Below are positions 8,664 through 16,348 of a DNA stretch of 64,000 bases, piece by piece; position 1 is the first letter of the stretch; the number at the start of each line of letters is the position of its first letter. The translations under genes and the position numbers were made by a program. Under the pieces are notes generated by a model. That model was not told the origin of the DNA. It was given only the letters and a program-made list of their open reading frames with translations, and did no database searches. The stretch comes from Halomarina salina. Its GTDB lineage: Archaea > Halobacteriota > Halobacteria > Halobacteriales > Haloarculaceae. The stretch is taken from positions 124,001-188,000 of the forward strand of contig NZ_JALLGW010000003.1 in the NCBI RefSeq assembly GCF_023074835.1, read 5' to 3'.

Positions 8664-9416
8664 ATGGCGCGACGACTCACCCCGACGGTGGAGTGGCTGT
8701 CGGTCTGTCACCCGGTCGAGGGCCACCACGAACACGTCTCGGTCTACCTGGTCGAACACGACGGCTCGTACCTCCTCGTCGACTCCGGCTCGTTCCACCA
8801 CGAGGCGGAGATACGGTCTGCCATCGAGGCGGCGACCGACGGCGCGGGCATCGACGCGATACTCCTCTCGCACTCGGACTACCCCCACTCCGCGAACGTC
8901 GAACCGTTCCGCGAGGAGTGGGCCGACGTCGAACTGGTCGCCTCCTCCGGGTCGCCGGCCATCCAGGGGCTCAGCGACGCCCGGCGCTGCGTCATCGGGG
9001 AGGACCTCGACGTCCTCGGGCGGACGTTCTCGTTCGTCGACCCCCCGCTCGCCGACCGCTCGCACACGACGTGGATACACGACGACGAGTCGAAGGTGCT
9101 GTTCACCGCCGACGGGTTCGGCAACTACCACGACGACGGGTGCGACCGCCTCTCGACGGAGTTCGACGGTGGCGTTCCGGTCGAGGCCATCTACCGGTAC
9201 CACGCCGAGAACCTCGTCTGGCTCCGGTACGTCGACCCCGCCAAACTCCGGCGAGCGCTCGACGACATCTTCGACCGGTACGAGGTGTCGGCGGTCGCAC
9301 CCATCCACGGCAACCCGATACTGGCAGCGGACCTCCCGGACTACCTCGACCGCCTCGAAGCGGCAGCGAGTCGCATCGCCGACGGGTACGACGTCCCGCC
9401 CGTCGACGCCGAGTGA
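8664..9416 (+). CDS. MBL-fold metallohydrolase-like protein with altered metal motif (copy 2)
   Basis: 250-residue paralogue of the preceding gene, sharing its layout. The N-terminal strand is YLLVDSGSF, the metal region reads LLSHSDYPHSANVEPF (again H-x-D-x-P-H instead of HxHxDH), followed by LFTADGFGN, YHAENLVWLRYVDP and APIHGNP. A GTG at 8655 overlaps the previous stop as GTGA and is in frame three codons upstream, so translation is coupled whichever start is used. Two adjacent copies with the same substitution suggest a functional pair, perhaps a heterodimer; this is inference. No regulatory element is visible between the copies. Confidence 0.7.
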   Translation: MARRLTPTVEWLSVCHPVEGHHEHVSVYLVEHDGSYLLVDSGSFHHEAEIRSAIEAATDGAGIDAILLSHSDYPHSANVEPFREEWADVELVASSGSPAIQGLSDARRCVIGEDLDVLGRTFSFVDPPLADRSHTTWIHDDESKVLFTADGFGNYHDDGCDRLSTEFDGGVPVEAIYRYHAENLVWLRYVDPAKLRRALDDIFDRYEVSAVAPIHGNPILAADLPDYLDRLEAAASRIADGYDVPPVDAE

Positions 9417-9468
9417 CGCCGACGCGGGATTCCGACCCGCTCTCGTAAACGCTGGGTCGAAACGAGGA

Positions 9469-9487
9469 TTTATCAGGGTCGACCCTG
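9469..9487 (+). promoter_or_regulatory. TATA box followed by a perfect 14-bp palindrome (operator candidate)
   Basis: TTTATC at 9469-9474 is a TATA-like core 27-32 bases before the SDR start at 9501. It runs directly into CAGGGTCGACCCTG (9474-9487), a perfect palindrome. A dyad in this position would cover the TATA/start-site interval, as expected for a repressor operator. The cognate regulator is unknown. Confidence 0.5.
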
Positions 9488-9500
9488 TCGCAAGCCATAG

Positions 9501-10268
9501 ATGAGTGTGAGCAGGAGCGAGTTCGACGGACGGACAGCGCTGGTGACCGGTGCAGCCCGGGGAATCGGTCGCGGAATCGCGGAGACGCTCTCGTCGTACG
9601 GCTGTACCGTCGTCGTCAACGACGTCGACGGTGACCAGCTGGAGGAGACGGCGGCGGACCTGACCGACGCCGGAGGCGAGGTGGTCGGGCTCGAAGCCGA
9701 CGTCTCGGACCCCGACGAGGTCGAACTGCTGTTCGACGAGGTCGAAGACCGGTTCGGCGGTCTCGACGTCCTCGTGAACAACGCGGCCATCATCGACCCC
9801 GCGGAGTACGACGAGATATCGCCCGAGGGGTGGCGGCGGGTGATGTCGGTCAACCTCGACGGCGTCCACCACTGCTGTTCGACCGGTGCGCCCCTCATCG
9901 CCCGCTCGGGTGGCGGGTCCATCGTCAACATCTCCTCGATAGCGGGCAAGCGCATCAGCGTGCTGGCGGGCGCACACTACACCACGTCGAAGTGGGGCGT
10001 CATCGGCCTCACGAAGCACGTCGCCGAGGAGTACGGGCCGCGAGGCGTCAGGGTCAACGCCATCTGCCCCGGTCCGACCGAGACGGAGACGATGAGCGGG
10101 CTCAACGACGGCGACGGCCACGGGTCGGTCGCCCGAGACGACATCCCCCTCCGGCGGATGGGAGACCCCGCCGACATCGGTCGAGCGGTCGTGGCGCTCT
10201 CCTCGGACCTGACGTCGTTCGTGACCGGGACGACGCTCGTCGTCGACGGCGGTTACACCATCAGGTGA
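9501..10268 (+). CDS. Short-chain dehydrogenase/reductase (SDR)
   Basis: 255-residue classical SDR. It shows the nucleotide motif TGAARGIGRG (about residues 16-25), NNAAI, the catalytic serine stretch NISSIAGKRIS and the YxxxK pair in HYTTSKWG. The C-terminal motif FVTGTTLVVDGGYT is typical of 3-oxoacyl-ACP reductase or glucose/sorbitol dehydrogenase relatives. It converts an alcohol to a ketone, or the reverse, with NAD(P). It has its own leaderless promoter with a palindrome. Adjacency to the acetoin/pyruvate dehydrogenase complex makes an acetoin- or diol-type substrate thinkable but unproven. Confidence 0.85.
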   Translation: MSVSRSEFDGRTALVTGAARGIGRGIAETLSSYGCTVVVNDVDGDQLEETAADLTDAGGEVVGLEADVSDPDEVELLFDEVEDRFGGLDVLVNNAAIIDPAEYDEISPEGWRRVMSVNLDGVHHCCSTGAPLIARSGGGSIVNISSIAGKRISVLAGAHYTTSKWGVIGLTKHVAEEYGPRGVRVNAICPGPTETETMSGLNDGDGHGSVARDDIPLRRMGDPADIGRAVVALSSDLTSFVTGTTLVVDGGYTIR

Positions 10269-10386
10269 GCGTGCGGCGGGAGACGGCGGTCCTCGCCAGT
10301 GCGACGTGCGGCGAGTCGCCTACCGACCCGGCGACGCCCCGTGGAACACAAGAACTATCACCGCGCGAGTGACCTATCCGGTGACA

Positions 10387-11793
10387 ATGTCCTCACCCCC
10401 CACGGAGACGGACGTCCTGGTAGTCGGTGCTGGCCCCGGCGGGTACGTCGCCGCGATTCGGGCCGGACAGCTCGGACTCGACGTGACGCTCGTGGACGCT
10501 GACGCGTTCGGCGGCGTCTGCCTGAACTACGGCTGTATCCCGTCGAAGGCGCTGCTGTCGGCGGCCGACGTCGTCCACGACGCAGGCCACCGGGAGTCGA
10601 TGGGCATCTACGCCGACCCGTACGTCGACTGGGACGAACTCCTGGAGTGGCAGGCGGGCGTCGTCGCCCGGCTCACCGACGGCGTGAAGGCGCTCTGCCG
10701 CGGAGCGGGCGTCGACCTCGTCGACGGTCACGCCCGGTTCGTCGACGAGCACAGCGCGACGGTGACGACGCCCGACGGGACCGACAACGACCTCGCGTTC
10801 GACCGTGCGGTCGTCGCGACGGGGAGCCGAGCGGTCGAACTGGAGACGTTCCCGTTCGACGAGGAGGCGGTCCTCACCTCGCGTGACGTCTTCTCGATGG
10901 CCGACGTCCCGCGACGCCTGGTCGTCGTCGGGGCGGGGTACATCGGCCTCGAACTGGCGACCCTGTTCGCGAAGCTCGGGACCGAGGTCCGCGTCGTGGA
11001 GTTCGAGGACGACGTCCTCCCCGGCTGGGACGACGAGCTACGGGGGCTGCTCCGCGAGCACCTCGAATCGCTCGGCGTCGAGTTCGCGTTCGGGCAGCGA
11101 GCGACGGGCTGTACGGTCGGCTCGTCGGGCGTAGTGGTCTCGACGGCGGCAGAGGACGGCACCGAGACGGACCACGAGGCCGACCGGGTCGTCGTCGCCG
11201 TCGGTCGCCAGCCCGTGACCGACACCGCCGGACTGGAGCATCTCGGCGTCGAGACGACCGAGCGCGGGTTCGTCGACGTCGACGAGCGGTGCCGGACGTC
11301 CCTCGACCACGTGTTCGCCATCGGCGACGTCGCCGGCGAACCGATGCTCGCGCACAAGGCGAGCGCGGAGGGCCACGTCGCGGCCGAGGTGCTCGCCGGC
11401 CAGGACGCGTCGATGGCGAATCGGACGATACCCGCCGTCATCTTCACCGACCCCGAGGTCGCCACAGTGGGCCTCTCGGAGACGGACGCCGACGACGCTG
11501 GCTACTCCCCCGTCGTCGGGGAGATGCCGTTCGGCGCTAACGGCCGGGCGCTGACCGCCGACAGCCAAGAAGGATTCGTCCGCGTCGTCGTCGACGCGGA
11601 GAGCGACGCGATTCTCGGCGCGCAGGTCGTCGGTGCGGACGCCTCCGAACTCGTCGGCGAACTCTGTGTCGCGATCCAGGCGGGTCTCTCTCCGGCCGCC
11701 GTCAGCGCGACCGTCCACCCGCACCCGACGCTGTCGGAGGCGGTGATGGAGGCGTGTGCCGACGCTCTCGACGAAGCGATTCACACCAGCTAA
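10387..11793 (+). CDS. lpdA: Dihydrolipoyl dehydrogenase (E3)
   Basis: 468-residue flavoprotein that reoxidises dihydrolipoamide on E2 using NAD. An FAD motif GAGPGGYVAA lies near residues 14-23 and the redox-active disulfide is CLNYGC. The NAD motif is GAGYIGLELA, the second FAD motif is FAIGDVAGEPML, and the C-terminal interface carries HPHPTLSE with the catalytic His-Glu. ATG 10387 gives the family N-terminus; an in-frame GTG lies two codons upstream at 10381. It is transcribed convergently towards the E1-beta/E1-alpha/E2 operon, supplying the E3 component of that complex. Confidence 0.95.
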   Translation: MSSPPTETDVLVVGAGPGGYVAAIRAGQLGLDVTLVDADAFGGVCLNYGCIPSKALLSAADVVHDAGHRESMGIYADPYVDWDELLEWQAGVVARLTDGVKALCRGAGVDLVDGHARFVDEHSATVTTPDGTDNDLAFDRAVVATGSRAVELETFPFDEEAVLTSRDVFSMADVPRRLVVVGAGYIGLELATLFAKLGTEVRVVEFEDDVLPGWDDELRGLLREHLESLGVEFAFGQRATGCTVGSSGVVVSTAAEDGTETDHEADRVVVAVGRQPVTDTAGLEHLGVETTERGFVDVDERCRTSLDHVFAIGDVAGEPMLAHKASAEGHVAAEVLAGQDASMANRTIPAVIFTDPEVATVGLSETDADDAGYSPVVGEMPFGANGRALTADSQEGFVRVVVDAESDAILGAQVVGADASELVGELCVAIQAGLSPAAVSATVHPHPTLSEAVMEACADALDEAIHTS

Positions 11794-11868
11794 CCCGAAC
11801 GAAGCGGGGCACAGCGGCCGCCTCGTCTCGGGGACGGTCGTCGAGTCCGACGACCCCACTCTCGGCCC

Positions 11869-12867
11869 TCAGAGAACGCGACGAACGGCGCGTTCGACAT
11901 CCGGAGCGCTCGGCAGCACCTCTGCTTCGAGGCCCGGCGCGAACGGTATCGGCGTGTCGGCGACGCCCACGCGCTGTGGCGGGGCGTCGAGCGTGAAGAA
12001 CCCCTCCTCCATCACCCGGGCCATCACCTCGGCGTGGAACCCGTAGGACATCGGGCTCTCGTCGGCGACGACCAGCCGACCCGTCTTCGCCACGCTGTCC
12101 AGTATCGTCTCGGTGTCGAGCGGGTACAGCGACCGCGGGTCGATGACCTCGACGTCCGCCTCGCCGGCCAGGTCGTCGGCGACGTTCATCGCCTCGCCGA
12201 ACAGTCGCTGGGTGGCGACGACGGTGACGTCATCGCCGGTCCGTTCGACGCTCGCCTCGCCCAGTGGCACCGTCTGCTCGCCAGTGCGCACCTCGCCGCG
12301 TTCGCTGTAGATGGACTTGTTCTCGAAGAACATCACCGGGTCGTCCGACCGGATGCTCTCCTTGATGAGGCCCTTCGCTGCCGCTGGCGTCGCGGGCGCG
12401 ACGACCTTGATGCCGGGCAGGTGGGAGACGAGCGTGTGGACGGTCCCGGAGTGCTGGGCCGCGGCGCTGACGGTCCCACCCTCCGTCGCGCGGAGGACGA
12501 GCGGTACCTCGCTCTCGCCGCCGTACATGTACCGGGTCTTTCCGACCTGGTTCATGATCTGGTCGAAGCAGACCCCGATGAAATCCGAGAAGCTGAGTTC
12601 GACGACCGGTCGGAGGCCGGTCGCCGCCGCACCGACGGCGGCACCGACCTGTGCCGCTTCGCTGATGGGCGTGTTCTTCACGCGTCGACCGCCGAACTCG
12701 TCGTAGAGGCCAGCGGTGACCTCGAACGACTCGCCGTCGCGTTCGTCCTGCCCGTACAGCATCACCTGCTCGTCGCGCTGTAACTCCTCGCGGAGCCCCT
12801 GCCGGATGGCCTCGCGGACGGTCATCGTCTCGGTGCCGTCGCCGCTGCGCGCGTCGGACTGGGCCAT
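11869..12867 (-). CDS. Acetoin/pyruvate-type dehydrogenase E1 component, beta subunit
   Basis: 332-residue transketolase-like subunit pairing with E1-alpha to decarboxylate or cleave the substrate on thiamine diphosphate. It has the typical VREAIRQGLREEL start, TPISEAAQVGAAVGAA, VELSFSDFIGVCFDQIMNQ, the HSGTVHTLVSHLPGIKVVAPATPAAAKGL region and the C-terminal DPRSLYPLD. The start shares one base with the E1-alpha stop (TGATG), so the subunits are translationally coupled. Resemblance of the E1-alpha partner to AcoA suggests acetoin dehydrogenase, with pyruvate as the main alternative. Confidence 0.9.
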   Translation of the reverse strand: MAQSDARSGDGTETMTVREAIRQGLREELQRDEQVMLYGQDERDGESFEVTAGLYDEFGGRRVKNTPISEAAQVGAAVGAAATGLRPVVELSFSDFIGVCFDQIMNQVGKTRYMYGGESEVPLVLRATEGGTVSAAAQHSGTVHTLVSHLPGIKVVAPATPAAAKGLIKESIRSDDPVMFFENKSIYSERGEVRTGEQTVPLGEASVERTGDDVTVVATQRLFGEAMNVADDLAGEADVEVIDPRSLYPLDTETILDSVAKTGRLVVADESPMSYGFHAEVMARVMEEGFFTLDAPPQRVGVADTPIPFAPGLEAEVLPSAPDVERAVRRVL

Positions 12868-13907
12868 CAGTACGCCCCCCAGTCCGGTTCCTCGCGCGCG
12901 AGTCGACTCCTGTGCGCCTCGACGTCGGGCACTGCGTCGACGAACACGTCGTCGTACGCCGCTTCTGCGGGGGCCTCCTCGCTCTCCCTGGCGAACGCCA
13001 GTGCCTCCTCCATGACGGCCTCGACCTCGTTCCGGAGCGCCTCGTAGTCGTCCTCGGTGATGACACCCTCGTCGAGGAGGGTGTCGGCGTAGTTCCGGAT
13101 GGGGTCGCGGTGTTCACGCCACTCCTCGATCTCCTCGTCGGTACGGTAGGGCTGCTGGTCGCCCTCGAAGTGGCCCCGGTAGCGGTAGGTCTTCGCCTCG
13201 ATCAGCGTCGGTCCCTCGGCGAGGGCGCGCGCCTTCGCCTCTGCCATCACGTCGTGTACCGCTTCGACGTCCTGTCCGTCGACGATCTCGCCGGGGATGC
13301 CGTAGCTCGCTGCCATGTCAGCGAGGTCCTCGACGTTGTGCTGCTCGTCGAACCGCATCCCCTCCGAGTAGAGGTTGTTCTCGACGACGAATACGACCGG
13401 CAGGCCCCACGTGGCGGCGAGGTTGAACGCCTCGTGGACCTGCCCGGCAGCGGTGGCGCCGTCACCGACGAACGCGACGGAGATCCAGTCCGCGTCCTCG
13501 TACTGGGCGGTGATACCGGCACCGACCGCCAGCGGGGCGCTCGCGCCGACGATGGGTTGCGCACCGAGCATCCCCTCTTCGAGGGAGGCCACGTGCATCG
13601 ACCCACCCTTCCCCTCGCAGTACCCCGTCTCCTTCGCGTACAGTTCGGCCAGCGCCCGGTCGGGGTCGAGTCCCTTCGCGATACTGTGGCCGTGCGCTCG
13701 GTGCGTACTGGTGATGTAGTCGTCGACGGTGAGCGTCCCGCAGACGCCGACCGCGACCGCCTCCTGGCCCTGCGAGAGGTGTACGAAACCGGGTATCTCT
13801 CCGTCGGCGAACCGGTCCTGGACGGTGTCCTCGAACTCCCGCGCGAGGAGCATCCGACGGAGTGCCTCGACGGTACCGTCGGCTGTGCCGAAGTCAATCT
13901 GCGTCAT
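12867..13907 (-). CDS. Acetoin/pyruvate-type dehydrogenase E1 component, alpha subunit
   Basis: 346-residue thiamine-diphosphate subunit. The diphosphate-binding motif begins VGDGATAAGQVHEAFNLAA and ends with VVENN. Substrate-side segments GEIPGFVHLSQGQEAVAVG, STHRAHGHSIAKG and GKGGSMH follow the acetoin dehydrogenase alpha (AcoA) pattern more than branched-chain 2-oxoacid E1. It is the second gene of an E2-E1alpha-E1beta operon on the minus strand, 70 bases after E2. Several haloarchaeal complexes of this type have no proven substrate, so acetoin is an inference supported by a butanediol-dehydrogenase-like gene at 18.7 kb. Confidence 0.9.
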   Translation of the reverse strand: MTQIDFGTADGTVEALRRMLLAREFEDTVQDRFADGEIPGFVHLSQGQEAVAVGVCGTLTVDDYITSTHRAHGHSIAKGLDPDRALAELYAKETGYCEGKGGSMHVASLEEGMLGAQPIVGASAPLAVGAGITAQYEDADWISVAFVGDGATAAGQVHEAFNLAATWGLPVVFVVENNLYSEGMRFDEQHNVEDLADMAASYGIPGEIVDGQDVEAVHDVMAEAKARALAEGPTLIEAKTYRYRGHFEGDQQPYRTDEEIEEWREHRDPIRNYADTLLDEGVITEDDYEALRNEVEAVMEEALAFARESEEAPAEAAYDDVFVDAVPDVEAHRSRLAREEPDWGAY

Positions 13908-13977
13908 CGAGAATCGATTGCCTACGTTCGCACATAGTGGTTTCGATGGTGAGGGTCCCGAGCGCGTGGGAGAACCG

Positions 13978-15459
13978 TCAGACGAGGTCGGGGGCGTCTT
14001 CGAGCGTCGTGGCGAGCGTGTCGAGGAACCGCGCCGCGTCGGCCCCGTCGACGACCCGGTGGTCGAACGAGAGGCTGAACCCGATGGTCCGTCTGAACTC
14101 GATGCCCGTCTCCGTCCGGGCGGGGTCCTCGCGGATGGCGTTGACGCCGAGGATGGCGACCTGCGGCGGATTGATGATGGGCGTGAACGTGTCGACGCCG
14201 AACACGCCGAGGTTCGAGACCGTGAACGTCCCGCCCTGGAGGTCGCCCGGACGCTGTCGGCCGCCCTGTACTCGCTCCGTCAGTGAGCCGCGTTCGTACG
14301 CGATCTCGGTGACAGTCTTCGACTCGACGTCCCGCAGGACCGGCGTCACCAGTCCGGCGTCGACGTCGACGGCGACGCCGACGTTGTGCTCCTCGTACAG
14401 TCGGTGGGTGTCGTCCTCGAACGTCGCGTTGAACGCCGGGTGCTCGCCGAGCGTGACGCTGACCGCCTTCAGCAAGATGTCGGAGACCGACACGACGTCG
14501 TCGGCCGCCGAACTCGCCCGGAGGAGCGCCTCGGCGTCGACGCGCCTGTCGACGGTGACGTGTGGAGCCTCCCAGCTCCCGCTCAACCGTCGAGCGATGG
14601 TCGAGCGCATCCCGCCGAGCGGCCGCTCTTCGACCAGCGTCCGCCCGTCCTGGCCCGACGAGACCGACGTGACCTCGTCACCGGATGTCTGCTGGGTCGC
14701 GGACGTGCCTCCCTCACCGGCCGACTCGACGTCGGCTGCGCGGATCGCTCCCCCGGGCCCGCTCCCCGACAGCGTCGCAAGGTCGACACCCAGATCAGAC
14801 GCCCGTTTCCTGGCCCGGGGCGTCGCCGGTGCCGCGGTCGACCCGGCTCGTTCGACCGTGGCCCCGCCCGGGGCCGACGACGAACCGCTGTCGAGCGTAG
14901 CGGTCACGTCCGCCTCGGTCACCGCACCCTTCGGACCGGAGCCACTGACCGACGACAGCGGCAGATTGGCCTCGGACGCCCGTCGCCGCGCTTTCGGCGT
15001 CGCCCGCCCGTCGCCGGTCGACTCACCCGCGGCTGGCTGCTCGGTCGACGGGCCGCCAGCCGACGACTGCGCCACGCGCGACGACTCCGACCCCCCATGC
15101 GACTGTCCCTGGTCGTCGGTCACCGCGGTGGCCGCGGTATCTGCGGACGCCCCGCCCGTCGCCGCGTCGACCTCGCCGTTCTCCTCCTCGATGTCGGCCA
15201 GCAGGTCGTCGATAGCTGCCTCGGCGTCCGCGACGACCCCCAGTGCGGTGCCCGGGGGGACCTCGACGCCCGCCTCCAGCACTCTGTGGCGGAACACGCC
15301 GTTCTCGCGGGCGGTGACCTCGGCGGTCGTCTTCTCGGATTCGATCTCCGCGAGCACGTCGCCGTCCTCGACGGCGTCGCCCTCTTCGACGTGCCAGTCG
15401 AGGAGAATCCCCGTCTGCATCTCTACGCCCATCTTGGGCATCCGGACGATGTACGCCAT
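13978..15459 (-). CDS. Dihydrolipoamide acyltransferase (E2) with two E3/E1-binding domains
   Basis: 493-residue core of the complex. The lipoyl domain (residues 1-80) carries the lipoyl lysine K43 in ESEKTTAEV. An acidic Ala/Gly/Ser-rich linker follows. Two successive peripheral-subunit-binding domains are visible, one from ATPKARRRASEANLP (about 153-187) and one from ATPRARKRASDLGVD (about 212-245), each ending in a GSGP-G-G(A)-ADV pattern. The catalytic acyltransferase domain ends with SFDHRVVDGADAARF, giving the active-site His and Asp. One binding domain is the norm for archaeal and Gram-positive E2, so duplication is unusual. A poly-T TATA-like element at 15484-15492 starts the operon. 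Confidence 0.93.
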   Translation of the reverse strand: MAYIVRMPKMGVEMQTGILLDWHVEEGDAVEDGDVLAEIESEKTTAEVTARENGVFRHRVLEAGVEVPPGTALGVVADAEAAIDDLLADIEEENGEVDAATGGASADTAATAVTDDQGQSHGGSESSRVAQSSAGGPSTEQPAAGESTGDGRATPKARRRASEANLPLSSVSGSGPKGAVTEADVTATLDSGSSSAPGGATVERAGSTAAPATPRARKRASDLGVDLATLSGSGPGGAIRAADVESAGEGGTSATQQTSGDEVTSVSSGQDGRTLVEERPLGGMRSTIARRLSGSWEAPHVTVDRRVDAEALLRASSAADDVVSVSDILLKAVSVTLGEHPAFNATFEDDTHRLYEEHNVGVAVDVDAGLVTPVLRDVESKTVTEIAYERGSLTERVQGGRQRPGDLQGGTFTVSNLGVFGVDTFTPIINPPQVAILGVNAIREDPARTETGIEFRRTIGFSLSFDHRVVDGADAARFLDTLATTLEDAPDLV

Positions 15460-15483
15460 CTACCCGTAGCGTCGATACTCCCG

Positions 15484-15492
15484 TACAAAAAA
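15484..15492 (-). promoter_or_regulatory. TATA-like element of the E2-E1alpha-E1beta operon
   Basis: The minus strand reads GGTTTTTTG, 25-33 bases upstream of the E2 ATG at 15459, matching leaderless transcription. It is the only A/T run in the 100 bases between E2 and the IclR gene. Confidence 0.45.
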
Positions 15493-15559
15493 CCTGTGTT
15501 GGGGAACGATACGGCGAGATTCGGCGGAATCGGTGCCGTGCCGGTAGCCGCTCACGCCG

Positions 15560-16348
15560 TCAGTCGACGGTGGACTCCTCCTGCAGTTCCCGCTCGATGT
15601 CGGCCTCCAGTTCGTTCACGACCTCGAGCAGTACGGCGACGAACTCCGAGCGGAGTCGCTGGTCGTCGATACGGTACTCGGGACCGCCGACACCGAACGC
15701 GCCGAAGATGCGCCCATCGGGGTACGTGACGGCCGCACCGACGGACCGGAGTCCCTCGACCAGTTCGCCGTCGATGGTCGCGTACCCCTGTTCGCGGACT
15801 CGCTCTATCTCGGTCCGGAGTTCCGCCCGGTCCGTGATCGTCCTGGGCGTGGTCGCTTCCAGTTCGATGCGGTCGAGCGTCGCTTCGAGTCGGGAGTCGG
15901 GGAGCTCCGCGAGCACCGCCTTCCCGCTGACGGTGTTGTGGAGATCGAAGTACTCGCCGACGGTGAATATCGGGTCTCTCGGGTTGTTCTGCTTGCAGTA
16001 CAGCCCGATCATCCGGTCGCCCTCGGGGACGAGGAAGTTCGCCCCCTCGTCGAGTCGGTCGGCCAACCGTCCCACCTTCGACTCCGCGAACGGATACAGT
16101 TCGTTCCTTACCTTGGCGTGTTCACCCAGGTTCGCGAGTCGGAGACCGAGCAGATACTCGTTGTCCTCGCGAACGAGGAGCCCGTTCCGTTCCAGCGTAG
16201 ACAGGTACCCGTGGATCGTACTCTTCGCGACGCCGAACTCCTCGGCGAGTTCGGCCATCGTCGCCCCGTTGCACTGTTTGACGTACTCCAGAACGTCGAT
16301 CGCGGTCGTCACCGTCGTCAGTTCCCGGCCAGGGGAGGGGGCGGTCAT
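15560..16348 (-). CDS. IclR-family transcriptional regulator (first)
   Basis: 262-residue regulator. A winged helix-turn-helix occupies residues 10-70 (AIDVLEYVKQCNGATMAELAEEFGVAKSTIHGYLSTLERNGLL). The IclR effector domain follows, with LVPEGDRMIGLY, the DLHNTVSGKAVLAELP segment and AAVTYPDGRIFGAFGVGGPEYR. These proteins bind small carbon compounds and control catabolic operons. ATG 16348 is taken because the DNA-binding domain starts soon after it; a longer in-frame extension to 16438 is composed of unrelated residues. It is co-directional with and downstream of nothing obvious, and lies just beyond the E2 operon, which it may control. Confidence 0.9.
   Translation of the reverse strand: MTAPSPGRELTTVTTAIDVLEYVKQCNGATMAELAEEFGVAKSTIHGYLSTLERNGLLVREDNEYLLGLRLANLGEHAKVRNELYPFAESKVGRLADRLDEGANFLVPEGDRMIGLYCKQNNPRDPIFTVGEYFDLHNTVSGKAVLAELPDSRLEATLDRIELEATTPRTITDRAELRTEIERVREQGYATIDGELVEGLRSVGAAVTYPDGRIFGAFGVGGPEYRIDDQRLRSEFVAVLLEVVNELEADIERELQEESTVD

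Noticed and set aside
8211-10121. 636-codon minus-strand frame opposite the MBL and SDR genes
   Set aside because: Antisense to three genes and lacking family motifs.
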